DNA of 64,000 nucleotides from Sandaracinaceae bacterium (GTDB lineage: Bacteria; Myxococcota_A; Polyangia; Polyangiales; Sandaracinaceae), in contig JAHBWG010000035.1 in NCBI GenBank assembly GCA_019637095.1, positions 1 to 64,000 of the forward strand, in the 5' to 3' direction. Positions 1 through 8,599 of this stretch are shown here, one piece after another. Every line of letters begins with the position of its first letter. Position 1 is the stretch's first letter. The notes beneath the pieces were generated by a model. It was not told the origin of the DNA. It saw only the letters and a program-made list of their open reading frames with translations, and ran no database searches. Both the position numbers and the translations under genes were made by a program.

Positions 1-2078
1 GGCGTCTGCTCGAGGACCGCCCGCTGCACGAGGCCGTGGCTGAGCCGGTAGCGCGGCGGGCCCGCGTCCTCGTCGTCCTGGCGCACGACCATCTGCCGGC
101 GGATCAGCAGGTCGAGCGCGTCGAGGCAGGCCGCCGGCGTGCGGCCGGCCGCGCCGGCGACGACCTTGAGCCGCGCCGGCGCGTCGAGCGCCGCCAGCCC
201 GACGAGGAGCGCCCGCGCGTCGTCGGGCACGCGCGCCAGCCGCTGCCCGAGGAGCTCGGCGAGCGAGCGCGGCGCGACGACCTTCTCCAGCGCCTCGGGC
301 CCCAGCGCCGCGCGGCGCAGCCCCAGGACCCCGTCCTCGGCCAGGCTCTTGACCAGCTCCTCGACGAAGAACGGGTTGCCGCCCGTGGCCTCGTGCACGG
401 CGCGCCCCAGCTCGAGCGGCGCGCCCGGCAGGGCGAGCATCGACGCGACCATGGACCCCGTGGCCGCGGGGTCGAGCCGCTCGAGGGCCACGCGCAGGAG
501 CGCCGCCTGGCCGCGCAGGAGGTCGAGCGCGGCGTCGAGCGCCGGCGGGGCGGCGCCGGGGCGGTCGGTGAGCACGACCAGCGGCACGCGGCTGCGGCGC
601 CGCCGCACGGCGATCGAGCGCAGGAGGGCGCCGGCGAGCGCGAGGGTCGTCTCGTCGGCGCCGCGCAGGTCCTCGAGCACGAACAGGAACGGGCGCTGCC
701 GGCCGATCCGCAGCAGCAGCTCCGCCACGCGGTCGAGGACCAGGCGCGGGTCGTCGCCGGGGCCGGGGGAGAGGAGCGCCGCCGGCGCGTCGAGGCGCGC
801 GGCCGTGCCGGGGAACAGCGCCTCGAGCTCGGGCAGGTAGCCCGCGGCCAGCGTGCGCGCGCCCGGGAGCATGAGGGCCATGCGCACGAGCCGCTCGAAC
901 GGCCGCCCGCCCTCGCCCAGGCAGGTCGCGTCGAGCACCGGCACGGCGGCGAGCTGCGCCCGGACGCGCAGCTCGTAGACGAGCCGCGTCTTGCCGAGCC
1001 CCTCCTCGCCCTCGAGCCAGACCACGCTGGGCGTGGGGCTGGGCGTCGGGCTCGGCGGGCGCGGCGGCGCCGACGCCAGCGCCGCCGGCGCCAGGGCCAG
1101 GGCCGGGGCCTCGGTCGACTCGGGCTCGAACGGCGCGTCGGACGGCACCGGCTCGGGCAGGAGCTCGACCAGGCGGTCGAGGAGCGCCGCCCGCCCGACG
1201 AACGTCGGCGCGAGCACCTGCGTCGAGGCCCGCTCGATCGCCGCGTAGGGCTTGGCCAGGCGGCGCGACAGGTCGGCCAGCGCCTCGTGCGCGCTGGCCG
1301 GGCGCCGCGCCGGGTCCTTCTCGATCAGCCGCAGGATGAACCGCGCCCAGGCCTCGGGCACGTCGGGGCGCACCTGCGTGGGCGGGTCGGGGACGCGCTC
1401 GAGGTGCTTGCGGATGATCGACAGGGCCGAGCCGCCGTCGTAGGGCAGGCGCCCCGTGACCACGTAGTAGAGCGAGATCCCGAGCGAGTACAGGTCGGCG
1501 CGCCGGTCGGCCGGCAGCGACTTGGCCACCTCGGGCGCGACGTAGTGGACCGTGCCCTTGATCTTCTCCCCGCGCCGCGTCGTGGCCTCGCCCGTGAGGC
1601 CGAAGTCCATCAGCTTGACCAGGAACGACGGCCGCCCGCCCGGGCGCGAGGGCGGCACGACGGCGACGTTGACGTTCTCGGGCTTCACGTCGTAGTGCAC
1701 GAGGCCGCGGTCGTGGATGTAGGCCAGGGCCTCGAGCACCTGCCGGGTGACCTCGTACAGGCCGTCCCAGTCCATGTCGCGCGTGGCCTGGAACAGGTCG
1801 CGCCCCTCGAGCAGCTCGCACGTGTAGAAGCACGTGTCCTGGCCGCCCTCGCGCAGGGTCTGCAGGTCGTGCACCCGGACGAGGTGCGGGTGGTCCAGGC
1901 GCGCCAGGACCTGGAACTCGTGCATGAAGTAGTCGCGGCCCGGGTCGCCGGGCTTGAGCAGCTTGAGCGCGAGCGGGCGGCGCTCGAGCGCGTCGTGGAC
2001 GAGGAACACCTCGGCCATGCCGCCCTCGCCGAGCTTGCGCTGGATGGCGTAGCGATCCGCGAGGACCCGGTCGGCCAC
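1..2078 (-). CDS. Ser/Thr protein kinase fused to AAA-type ATPase, C-terminus cut by window
   Basis: Cytoplasmic signalling protein with an N-terminal Hanks-type kinase. Visible motifs are the glycine loop GEGGMAEV (about residues 16-23), the ATP lysine in LALKLLK (about 38), HYDVKPEN (about 127) and MDFGLTG (about 157). A proline-rich linker leads to a second nucleotide-binding module with Walker A GEEGLGKT (about 358), then an AAA/STAND-like helical region that runs off the window edge. This architecture fits myxobacterial kinase-ATPases. The catalytic loop reads HYD instead of HRD, so it is a non-RD kinase. A GTG at 2078 is chosen because a TACGCT hexamer ends six bases upstream and no Shine-Dalgarno is present; no ATG lies nearby. 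It is divergent from the DUF2914-like gene. The substrate is unknown. Confidence 0.9.
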   Translation of the reverse strand, partial: MADRVLADRYAIQRKLGEGGMAEVFLVHDALERRPLALKLLKPGDPGRDYFMHEFQVLARLDHPHLVRVHDLQTLREGGQDTCFYTCELLEGRDLFQATRDMDWDGLYEVTRQVLEALAYIHDRGLVHYDVKPENVNVAVVPPSRPGGRPSFLVKLMDFGLTGEATTRRGEKIKGTVHYVAPEVAKSLPADRRADLYSLGISLYYVVTGRLPYDGGSALSIIRKHLERVPDPPTQVRPDVPEAWARFILRLIEKDPARRPASAHEALADLSRRLAKPYAAIERASTQVLAPTFVGRAALLDRLVELLPEPVPSDAPFEPESTEAPALALAPAALASAPPRPPSPTPSPTPSVVWLEGEEGLGKTRLVYELRVRAQLAAVPVLDATCLGEGGRPFERLVRMALMLPGARTLAAGYLPELEALFPGTAARLDAPAALLSPGPGDDPRLVLDRVAELLLRIGRQRPFLFVLEDLRGADETTLALAGALLRSIAVRRRRSRVPLVVLTDRPGAAPPALDAALDLLRGQAALLRVALERLDPAATGSMVASMLALPGAPLELGRAVHEATGGNPFFVEELVKSLAEDGVLGLRRAALGPEALEKVVAPRSLAELLGQRLARVPDDARALLVGLAALDAPARLKVVAGAAGRTPAACLDALDLLIRRQMVVRQDDEDAGPPRYRLSHGLVQRAVLEQT

Positions 2079-2084
2079 GCGCCG

Positions 2085-2090
2085 AGCGTA
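2085..2090 (-). promoter_or_regulatory. -10-like hexamer TACGCT of the kinase gene
   Basis: TACGCT ends six bases before the GTG at 2078, so transcription would begin at or beside the start codon. One of ten similarly placed TANNNT hexamers in this window. Inferred. Confidence 0.5.
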
Positions 2091-2163
2091 GCGCGCGCCC
2101 CGCCCGCGGGGGAGTCCGGTCGCGCGGCGGCCGGAGCGGCATGCGGGGGCCTCCCCGTTGGTG

Positions 2164-2169
2164 TATAGT
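2164..2169 (+). promoter_or_regulatory. -10-like hexamer TATAGT
   Basis: TATAGT lies 16 bases before the GTG at 2186, with AGGAG at 2176-2180 between them, giving a short-leader transcript with a ribosome binding site. It drives the DUF2914-like gene, divergent from the kinase. Confidence 0.5.
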
Positions 2170-2185
2170 CGGCCCAGGAGCGCCG

Positions 2186-2983
2186 GTGGTCACCTACGTC
2201 GTCGGAGAGGGCGGAGAGGGCGGAGCGGGCGAAGGCCAGCAGCACCAGGTCGACCATCCGCCCATGTTCGCCTGCCGCGAGCACAAGAGCCTCCTGCGCT
2301 TCTCGGCGCGCTTCGTCGACGAGCTCCTCTCGGCCGCCCAGGACGTCATGCCGGGCAACCCCGACGAGATCGCCACCGCCTTCCTGCGCGAGGCGGGCCC
2401 GGCGTTCCGCCTGCCCGAGTTCCTCATCCCGCCCAAGCTGTTCCTGTTCAACCCGCGCGGCCTGCGCGGCGCCGAGGCGCTGCCCTACGCCGTGGTGCTC
2501 GTCGACCGCAAGTTCTTCGGCATCCCCGCGCGCTACCTCACGGCCGACCGCTTCGAGGGCTGCGAGGACTGCGCCGAGGAGCTGGCGCATCGCCGCCCGC
2601 CGCCGGCGGCCGCCCGGCCGGCGCCGCCGAGCGCGCCGAGCGCGCCGCCGAACATCGAGCTCGCGCGGGTCGTCGTCGCGCGGGCGGTCGAGAACCGCGA
2701 GCCCGTCGGCGAGGGCCCGTTCCGTGCCGACCTCGACCGGCTCTTCCTCTTCCTCGAGCTGAGCAACACGGGCGGCCCGACGACCCTGTCGATCCGCTGG
2801 GACGGCCCCGACGGAGCGCGCGTTCGCCCGGTCACGCTCGAGGTGCCGACGGCGCGCCGCTGGCGCACCTGGGCGACGACGAGCCGCACGCGCGCCGGCG
2901 CCTGGACGGTCGTCGTCGAGGGCGCCGACGGCCGCGAGCTGGCGCGCCGCGCCTTCGTCGTTCACCCCCCGTCCGCGAGCTGA
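2186..2983 (+). CDS. Protein with C-terminal DUF2914-like domain
   Basis: 265 residues, no signal peptide. A helical N-terminal part (from FACREHKSLLRF) is followed by an Ala/Pro-rich linker and a C-terminal beta domain containing FLFLELSNTGG, RRWRTWATTSR and WTVVVEGADGRELARR. That pattern (paired strands around RWRTWSSK, then GxWxVEVVDxxGxxL) is the DUF2914 pattern from family knowledge. The GTG start at 2186 is chosen because AGGAG sits five bases upstream; an ATG at 2264 is the alternative and would remove a Gly-rich leader. Its divergent partner is a Ser/Thr kinase, so a role in signalling is possible but unproven. Confidence 0.75.
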   Translation: MVTYVVGEGGEGGAGEGQQHQVDHPPMFACREHKSLLRFSARFVDELLSAAQDVMPGNPDEIATAFLREAGPAFRLPEFLIPPKLFLFNPRGLRGAEALPYAVVLVDRKFFGIPARYLTADRFEGCEDCAEELAHRRPPPAAARPAPPSAPSAPPNIELARVVVARAVENREPVGEGPFRADLDRLFLFLELSNTGGPTTLSIRWDGPDGARVRPVTLEVPTARRWRTWATTSRTRAGAWTVVVEGADGRELARRAFVVHPPSAS

Positions 2984-3023
2984 GCTGCCATCGTGGGGCC
3001 GACGCGCTCCGACGCTCGCGCGG

Positions 3024-3052
3024 TTGACAGACGCGCCCCAGGCGACTTGACT
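3024..3052 (+). promoter_or_regulatory. Sigma70-like promoter of the NSS transporter gene
   Basis: A perfect -35 TTGACA at 3024-3029 is followed after 17 bases by TTGACT at 3047-3052, which keeps T1, A4 and T6 of the -10 consensus. The start codon follows nine bases later, giving a very short leader. Confidence 0.55.
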
Positions 3053-3060
3053 CGCGCGCC

Positions 3061-4467
3061 ATGAGCGAGGGGACGCGGAGCCACTGGGGCTCCAAGGCCG
3101 GGTTCGTGCTCGCGGCCGCCGGCTCGGCGGTCGGGCTCGGGAACCTGTGGAAGTTCCCGTACATCACCGGCGAGAACGGCGGCGGCGCGTTCGTCCTCGT
3201 CTACCTCGCTTGCATCCTCCTGGTCGGCGTCCCGATCATGGTCGGGGAGGTCTTCGTCGGGAAGCTCGCGCAGAAGGGCCCCGTCGGCGCGTTCGGTGAT
3301 CTGACCCCGCGCGGCAGCCCGTGGAAGCTCGTCGGCGCGCTCGGCGTGGTGACGGGCTTCGTGATCCTCTCGTACTACAGCGTCGTCGCGGGCTGGGCGA
3401 TGCACTACGTCTTGCTCGCCGCGCGCGGGACCTTCTCGGGCGCGGACACGCCGGAGGAGATCGCCGCGATCGGCGCGCACTTCGGCGCCCTCTACGCGGA
3501 CCCGACGCTCAACGTCCTGTGGCACGTCGCCTTCATGGCGATCACGATCGCGATCGTCATCGCGGGCGTCCAGAAGGGCGTCGAGCGCGCCGGCCGCGTG
3601 CTGATGCCGGCGCTCCTCGTGGTGCTCGCCGCGCTCGCCGCCTACGCGGCGACGCTCTCCGGCTTCGGTCGCGCCGTGTCGTTCGTGTTCGGGCTGCACA
3701 CCGAGGATCTCACCGGCGCGGGCGTGCTCGAGGCGCTCGGCCACAGCTTCTTCACGCTCAGCCTCGGCATGGGCGCGATGATCACCTACGGCTCGTACCT
3801 GCGCCGCGAGGACGGCGTCGTCGCGACGTCGTTCGTCATCAGCGGCCTCGACACGGGCGTCGCGCTGCTCGCGTGCCTCGCGCTCTTCCCGATCACGTTC
3901 ACCTACGGGATGGAGCCCGCCGCCGGCCCGGGGCTCGTGTTCGTCAACATGCCGACCGCGTTCGCGCAGATGCCGGGCGGCTCCGTCTGGGCGACGCTCT
4001 TCTTCGTCCTGCTCACGTTCGCCGCGCTCACCTCGGCGGTCTCGCTCCTCGAGGTCGTCGCCTCCTACTTCATCGACGAGCTCGGCTGGAGCCGACCGCG
4101 CGCGGTCGCCGTGCTCGGGGTCGCGATCCTCCTCTTCGGGATCCCGTCGGCGCTCAGCGGCGGCACCGAGCTCTTCGGGAGCGGCTTCTCCACCGCGATC
4201 GCGGGCGCGCTCGGCCAGGAGCGAGGCAAGAACTGGTTCGACGGCCTCGACTACCTCGCCTCGAACTGGATGCTGCCGCTCGGCGGGCTCGGCCTCGCGC
4301 TCTTCGCGGGCTGGCGGCTCGACGACGTGAAGCGCCGCGCCGCGCTGTCCGAGGGCGGCACCTTCGGCCGGATCGTCCCGCTCTACCTCGGCTGGCTCTG
4401 GCTGCTGCGCATCGTCGCGCCGATCGCGATCGTCCTCGTCATGCTCCACGCGATCGGCCTGCTGTGA
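3061..4467 (+). CDS. Sodium-dependent transporter, NSS (LeuT/SNF) family
   Basis: 468-residue polytopic inner-membrane symporter, the usual size for bacterial NSS proteins of 11-12 helices. The N-terminus carries the family signature for the unwound TM1 that binds sodium and substrate: GSAVGLGNLWKFPY at about residues 20-33, followed by NGGGAF. TM6/TM8-type segments such as SFFTLSLGMGAM and the SAVSLLE stretch also fit. The family moves amino acids or related amines with Na+; the substrate cannot be read from sequence. The ATG lies nine bases after a good promoter. The stop codon overlaps the GTG of the next gene, so both are probably translated from one mRNA. Confidence 0.93.
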   Translation: MSEGTRSHWGSKAGFVLAAAGSAVGLGNLWKFPYITGENGGGAFVLVYLACILLVGVPIMVGEVFVGKLAQKGPVGAFGDLTPRGSPWKLVGALGVVTGFVILSYYSVVAGWAMHYVLLAARGTFSGADTPEEIAAIGAHFGALYADPTLNVLWHVAFMAITIAIVIAGVQKGVERAGRVLMPALLVVLAALAAYAATLSGFGRAVSFVFGLHTEDLTGAGVLEALGHSFFTLSLGMGAMITYGSYLRREDGVVATSFVISGLDTGVALLACLALFPITFTYGMEPAAGPGLVFVNMPTAFAQMPGGSVWATLFFVLLTFAALTSAVSLLEVVASYFIDELGWSRPRAVAVLGVAILLFGIPSALSGGTELFGSGFSTAIAGALGQERGKNWFDGLDYLASNWMLPLGGLGLALFAGWRLDDVKRRAALSEGGTFGRIVPLYLGWLWLLRIVAPIAIVLVMLHAIGLL

Positions 4468-5174
4468 CGATCGCGATCACCCTCGCGCTCGCGGTCGGCT
4501 CGGTCTTGCTCGTGGTGTGCGGCTTCGCGTGGGCCGCGCGTCGCGAGGAGGTCGCGCTCGTCCGTCGCATCGAGCGGCTCGAGGTGCGCCCGCTCGCCGA
4601 CGCCGTCCCGGGCGAGCTCGTCGCGGTGCGCGGCCGCGCCGGCGCGAGCGGAGCGTTCGAGGACCCGGTGGGCGCCGAGCCCGCGCTCTGGGTCGACGCG
4701 CGCCTCGTCGCGCGCGACCGCGGCGAGGAGCTCTGGTCGCTCACCCGCGGCGAGACGCTGCGCCTCGACGACGGCTCCGGCCGCGAGGCGATCGTCGAGC
4801 TCGTCGGAGCCGAGATCTCCATCGCGCCGCGCGACGTCGACGAAGCGGACCGGGCGCCGAGCGAGCGCATGCGCGCCCTGCTCGCGGGGAGCGAGCGCGC
4901 GGTCCCGGACGCGCGCCCGGGCGCGCGCTACGCGATCGAGCACCGCGCGATCCGCCCGGGCGACGCGCTCGGGCTCGTCGGCGTGCCCTCGCGCGAGGGC
5001 GACGCGCTGCGCTTCACCTCCGCGGACCCGCTCCACCTCGGCCCCGAGCCGCTCGACGCGCTCGTCGCGCGCCTGCGCGCCGATCTGCGGGCGATGGACG
5101 CGATGCTGAAGTTCGGCGGCGCGCTCGGCATCCTGCTCCTCGCGGGCGGGATCGCGCTCGTGCTCGCCTCGTGA
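4464..5174 (+). CDS. Membrane protein, GIDE-domain-like
   Basis: 236 residues with one hydrophobic helix at each end (about 2-23 and 214-236) and a soluble middle. The middle starts with a small beta unit (GELVAVRGRA), has WVDARLV and ELWSLTRGETLRLDDGSG, and ends with an EHRAIRPGDALGLVG-like stretch. This order resembles GIDE-type membrane modules, where a charged beta domain sits between two helices; the assignment rests on pattern only. The GTG at 4464 overlaps the stop of the NSS transporter by four bases (GTGA), indicating translational coupling, so it may assist that transporter. No RING domain is present. Confidence 0.7.
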   Translation: MTIAITLALAVGSVLLVVCGFAWAARREEVALVRRIERLEVRPLADAVPGELVAVRGRAGASGAFEDPVGAEPALWVDARLVARDRGEELWSLTRGETLRLDDGSGREAIVELVGAEISIAPRDVDEADRAPSERMRALLAGSERAVPDARPGARYAIEHRAIRPGDALGLVGVPSREGDALRFTSADPLHLGPEPLDALVARLRADLRAMDAMLKFGGALGILLLAGGIALVLAS

Positions 5175-5205
5175 AGGCCCGAGCGGCGCGCGCGCGCGGC
5201 GCTGC

Positions 5206-5211
5206 TAGAGT
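5206..5211 (+). promoter_or_regulatory. -10-like hexamer TAGAGT of the ubiB-like gene
   Basis: TAGAGT ends eight bases before the ATG at 5220 and no ribosome binding site intervenes, which suggests a leaderless mRNA. Confidence 0.5.
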
Positions 5212-5219
5212 CGGGCTCC

Positions 5220-6521
5220 ATGCGCGTCCTCGGGCTCGCGGCGCGCGCGGTGGCGATCGGCCTGGTCGTCTCGGCCGCGCTGTTCGTCTACGGCATCCGC
5301 CGGCTGTCGATCCTCGACGACCAGGACGCCGTCGACCATCTGCGCGGCCGCGTCGTGCGCGGCGCGATGAGCACGCTCGGGGCGACGTTCATCAAGCTCG
5401 GGCAGGTCATGAGCACGCGGCCGGACCTCTTCCCGCCCGGCTTCATCGCCGAGCTCCGTCTCTTGCAAGACGAGTTGCCGCCCTTCTCCGCCGGGGCCGC
5501 GCGCGCGCGGATCGAGGAGGAGCTCGGCCAGCCCGCCGACGCGATCTTCACCGAGCTCGACGAGGCGCCGCTCGCGGCGGCGAGCGTGGCGCAGGTGCAT
5601 CGCGGCCGCCTCCGCGCGACGGGGCAGGAGGTCGCGGTCAAGGTGCTGCGGCCGGACGTGCGCCACAAGACCGAGCGCGACGGCGCGATCCTGATGGCCT
5701 TCGCGGATCTCGCGATGCGGCTGAGCGAGGTCGCGCGGCACGCGGACTTCGCCGGTCACGCGGCGCACTTCCTCGAGGGCGTGCTCGCGCAGACCGACCT
5801 CACCGTCGAGGCCGCGAACTACGAGCGCTTCCGCGCCAACTTCGCCGCGGTCGAGGGCATCCGCTTCCCGCGCGTGTACCCCGAGGCGAGCGGGCGCACG
5901 GTGATGACGATGGACCTCGTGCGCGGCCGCAAGGTGGACGCGTTGCGCCCCGAGGACGACACCCCGGCCATCGCGCGGCGGCTGCGTCGCGCGTTCCTCA
6001 AGATGCTCTTCGAGGATGGGTTCCTGCACGCGGACTTGCACCCCGGCAACATGCTCGTCGACGACCGCGGCGACGTCGCGATCTTCGACGTCGGGCTCGC
6101 GACCGCGCTGAGCGACGAGCTGCTCGAGTACTACATCGACTTCAACAAGTGCCTCGTCCTCGGGACGGCGCCCGACTTCGTCGAGCACCTGCGCCGCTAC
6201 CACTCGTACGTCGAGGGCCGGGTGGACTGGGACGAGCTCGCGCGCGACGTCGAGGACATGGTCGGCGCGTTCCGCGGCAAGTCCGCGAGCGAGCTCGAGT
6301 TCGGCGCGATGATCGAGCGCACGTTCGCGGTCGGCCGCAAGTACGAGGTGCGCCCGTTCCCCGAGATGACGCTGATCATGGTGGGCCTCGTCACCGCCGA
6401 GGGGATCGGCAAGCAGCTCGCGCCCGAGCTCGACTCGTTCTCCGAGGTCGCGAGCTACCTCATGCCGATCCTGGCCCGGCGCGGCATGCTGCCGGTCGGG
6501 ATGCCCGTGCTGGCCGGATGA
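5220..6521 (+). CDS. UbiB/ABC1/ADCK family atypical kinase
   Basis: 433 residues. An N-terminal hydrophobic segment (about 8-24) is followed by the family-defining KxGQ motif (K59-Q62), AAASVAQVH (about 119-127) and the ATP lysine in VAVKVLRP (about 141). HADLHPGN (about 270-277) and FDVGLA (about 289-294) replace the kinase HRD and DFG. The protein-kinase-like fold acts on lipids or as an ATPase supporting isoprenoid-quinone metabolism in known members. It lacks the two C-terminal membrane helices of E. coli UbiB, and no ubiquinone genes are adjacent, so a quinone role is inferred only from family. The ATG has no Shine-Dalgarno. Confidence 0.9.
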   Translation: MRVLGLAARAVAIGLVVSAALFVYGIRRLSILDDQDAVDHLRGRVVRGAMSTLGATFIKLGQVMSTRPDLFPPGFIAELRLLQDELPPFSAGAARARIEEELGQPADAIFTELDEAPLAAASVAQVHRGRLRATGQEVAVKVLRPDVRHKTERDGAILMAFADLAMRLSEVARHADFAGHAAHFLEGVLAQTDLTVEAANYERFRANFAAVEGIRFPRVYPEASGRTVMTMDLVRGRKVDALRPEDDTPAIARRLRRAFLKMLFEDGFLHADLHPGNMLVDDRGDVAIFDVGLATALSDELLEYYIDFNKCLVLGTAPDFVEHLRRYHSYVEGRVDWDELARDVEDMVGAFRGKSASELEFGAMIERTFAVGRKYEVRPFPEMTLIMVGLVTAEGIGKQLAPELDSFSEVASYLMPILARRGMLPVGMPVLAG

Positions 6522-6542
6522 GGCAACCGCCGCGCGCGGCGC

Positions 6543-6548
6543 TACAGT
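6543..6548 (+). promoter_or_regulatory. -10-like hexamer TACAGT
   Basis: TACAGT ends seven bases before the ATG at 6556, giving a probable leaderless transcript for the small downstream gene. It is also the reason for preferring 6556 over the in-frame GTG at 6547, which overlaps the hexamer. Confidence 0.5.
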
Positions 6549-6555
6549 GACGCCG

Positions 6556-6882
6556 ATGCCCAAGCCCAAGGGCGCCGAGGAGGACGTGGCGTTGGTCCTC
6601 GGCGCGAGCGAGAACGCCGAGCGGCTCGCGGTCTTGCGCAAGCGCGGCGAGCGCGTCGAGCCCGCCGTCCTCTGGAAGGCCGAGGAGGGCAAGCCCCTCC
6701 ACGGTGAGCTCGTGCGGCTCGAGGCCCGCGAGGACGCGCCGCTGCTCTTCGACGTCGAGACGATCCACCCCGCGCCGGCCGAGCCCGCGCGCTCCGGCCC
6801 CGCGCAGGTCGCGAGCGACGCGTACCGCGAGGGCTGGGACCGCCTCTTCGCGAAGCGCCGGCCCTCGCGCACCGCGAATTGA
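6556..6882 (+). CDS. Small conserved-looking cytoplasmic protein, unrecognised
   Basis: 108 residues with no signal peptide or membrane helix. The sequence is charged, with an alternating pattern typical of a small folded domain (VALVLGASENAERLAVLRK, then PLLFDVETIHPA). The C-terminus is Arg/Lys-rich. I do not recognise a family. It stands alone between the ubiB-like gene and a hairpin terminator, with its own -10-like hexamer. A GTG at 6547 would add three residues. Confidence 0.7.
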   Translation: MPKPKGAEEDVALVLGASENAERLAVLRKRGERVEPAVLWKAEEGKPLHGELVRLEAREDAPLLFDVETIHPAPAEPARSGPAQVASDAYREGWDRLFAKRRPSRTAN

Positions 6883-6888
6883 GCTCGC

Positions 6889-6911
6889 GGAGGGGTTGGC
6901 GCGACCCCTCC
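6889..6911. terminator. Hairpin between convergent genes
   Basis: Perfect 8-base stem GGAGGGGT/ACCCCTCC with a 7-base loop, lying between the stops at 6882 (+) and 6919 (-). It has no U-tract on either side, so termination is likely but unproven. Confidence 0.55.
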
Positions 6912-6918
6912 AACCGAC

Positions 6919-7716
6919 TCACCGCGTACGCTGGATGACGTGGTAGCCGAACTGGCTCTGGACCGGATCGGAGATCTGGTTCACCGCGAGCCGGAACGCC
7001 GCGCGCTCGAACGCGGGGACCATGCGGCCGCGCTCGAAGATCCCGAGGTCGCCGCCCTCCGGGGAGTCGGGCTCGTCGCTGTGCTCGCGGTGGAGCGCGA
7101 TCCAGTCGCCGCCCGCGCGCGCCTGGGCGACGATCTGGAGCGCGAGCGCGAGCGCCTCCTCGCGCGAGCGCGTCACCGACGGCGCCGCCTGCGAGGCGCC
7201 CGCCCACTGGATGAGGATGTGCCTCGCGGCGATGCTCGCGGGCCCCGACTCCGCCTCGGTGGGATCGGGCTCGCGGCGCAAGAGCACGTACCCCGCGGTC
7301 GTCTCCACCGGGCGCGACACCTGCCCCGCGCGCAGCGCGAGCGCCGCGTCGATCTCCACCTCGCTCAAGCCCACGGCGCCGCGGCGGACGCGCACGACGT
7401 CGCCGCGATCGTCCTGGTCGGGCGGGAGGTCGCCGTACTCCGTCACGAGCTCGCGGAAGTTCCCCTCGGCGTCGCGGGCCATGCCGGCGAGCATCGTCGC
7501 GCGCTCGAGCGCCTCTTCGCGCGTGCGGGTGACCTCGCGGCCCGCACCCTGCGCGCCCTCGTACGCGACGAGCAGGCGCCGGACGCGGACCTCCTCCGCG
7601 GCGCTGGACTCCGCGCGCGGGCCGGGCCCCCCTTCGCGCGCGGGCGCGCGGATCACCCCGCTGCCGCAGCCGGCGAGCGCGAGCGTGAGCATGAGCGCGA
7701 GGTTCGACGTGCGCAT
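6919..7716 (-). CDS. Lipoprotein with two parvulin (PPIC) domains
   Basis: 265 residues. The signal peptide ends in the lipobox LAGC (Cys about 18). Two rotamase-type repeats follow: a first, weaker copy (about 43-145, VRRLLVAYEG to GYVLLRR) and a better second copy (about 157-263). The second has AARHILIQW, SREEAL, the HSDEPDSPEGGDLGIFERG core and the terminal SQFGYHVIQRT. Parvulins catalyse prolyl cis-trans isomerisation. The position suggests a periplasmic chaperone of the SurA/PrsA type, with the first domain perhaps only binding clients. It begins five bases after the FliG_C-like gene, so the two form one operon. Confidence 0.9.
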   Translation of the reverse strand: MRTSNLALMLTLALAGCGSGVIRAPAREGGPGPRAESSAAEEVRVRRLLVAYEGAQGAGREVTRTREEALERATMLAGMARDAEGNFRELVTEYGDLPPDQDDRGDVVRVRRGAVGLSEVEIDAALALRAGQVSRPVETTAGYVLLRREPDPTEAESGPASIAARHILIQWAGASQAAPSVTRSREEALALALQIVAQARAGGDWIALHREHSDEPDSPEGGDLGIFERGRMVPAFERAAFRLAVNQISDPVQSQFGYHVIQRTR

Positions 7717-7721
7717 GCGGC

Positions 7722-8498
7722 TCAGCCCTCGACGAACACGCGCGCGTCGAACGCGCTCGCGGCCTCGCCGTCGCCGATCGCGACGAGCGCCTCGGTCATC
7801 CACGCGAGCCGCTGCGCGTAGCGGCGCTCGAGCTCGGCGCGGAGCGGCGCGAGCGCCTCGCGCAGGGCCGCGCCGCGCGAGCCCGCGCCGACCTTCGCGA
7901 GCCCCTCGAGGAGCAGCGGCTCCCCCGCCGACTCGGCCAGCTCGGTGAGCGCCTCGGGCCCCGCCTGCTCGGCGATCCGGACGAGATCGACGAGCAGCTC
8001 GCGCAGGGCTCTGCGCTCCGGATCGGGCGCCTCTTCCTTCCCGACGGCCTCGGGCTCCGGCCACGCGATCGTGCCCGCGCGCAACAGCGCGTTGGCTACC
8101 TTCAAGAGCTTCGCGCTCGCCTGGTCGCGCTCGTGGTCGGTGACGTGCTCGATGTGCTCGAGGTTCGCGCGCACCCACGCGACCGACTCCGGGCCGAGGT
8201 TGCGCAAGATGCGGCGCTGCACCACGTCGCCCGCCGTCGCGAGCACGACGAGCAGGTCGTCCGGCGCGGCCTCGCCGAGCACGCGCCGCAGATCCTTCTC
8301 GATGAGCCCGGTGAGCTGCGCGACGTCGTCGAGCGCGCGCGGCGCCTCGGGCGCGGCGGCCGCGCGCTTCTCGGCGAGCTCGGCCGCCGCCTGCGCGCGC
8401 TCCTGCGCCTCGCGGCGGCGCACGTCCTCGGCCGCCTGCTCGAGGGCGCTGTCGTCGAGCATGGAGTCGAGGAGGTCCGAGAGGTTCTTGGTGCTCAT
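7722..8498 (-). CDS. FliG C-terminal-like domain protein
   Basis: 258 residues, cytoplasmic, mostly helical. After a charged helical N-terminus, residues about 75-145 resemble the FliG C-terminal torque domain. It has LGEAAPDDLLVVLATA, RRILRNLGPESVAW and ERDQASAKLLKVANAL, with the same spacing of conserved hydrophobics and the IxRNL-like turn. The remaining C-terminal half is helical and unrecognised. ATG 8498 is chosen because GAGGGGCGCC precedes it; a start 12 bases upstream is possible. No flagellar gene is nearby and full-length FliG is longer, so this is a borrowed domain rather than a motor subunit. It is the first gene of an operon with the parvulin lipoprotein. Confidence 0.7.
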   Translation of the reverse strand: MSTKNLSDLLDSMLDDSALEQAAEDVRRREAQERAQAAAELAEKRAAAAPEAPRALDDVAQLTGLIEKDLRRVLGEAAPDDLLVVLATAGDVVQRRILRNLGPESVAWVRANLEHIEHVTDHERDQASAKLLKVANALLRAGTIAWPEPEAVGKEEAPDPERRALRELLVDLVRIAEQAGPEALTELAESAGEPLLLEGLAKVGAGSRGAALREALAPLRAELERRYAQRLAWMTEALVAIGDGEAASAFDARVFVEG

Positions 8499-8599
8499 GG
8501 CGCCCCTCATATCACGGCTCGCCGGGCCGCGCGCGCCCCCGTCCCTCGCGGGGAGCTGACGGCGAGGCCGCGCCGGAGTAGCTTCCCAGAGAAACCCCG

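Noticed and set aside
36-2168. Arg/Ala/Glu-rich open frame on the plus strand
   Set aside because: Antisense to the kinase-ATPase gene, with biased composition and no motifs; the minus strand translates to intact kinase motifs.
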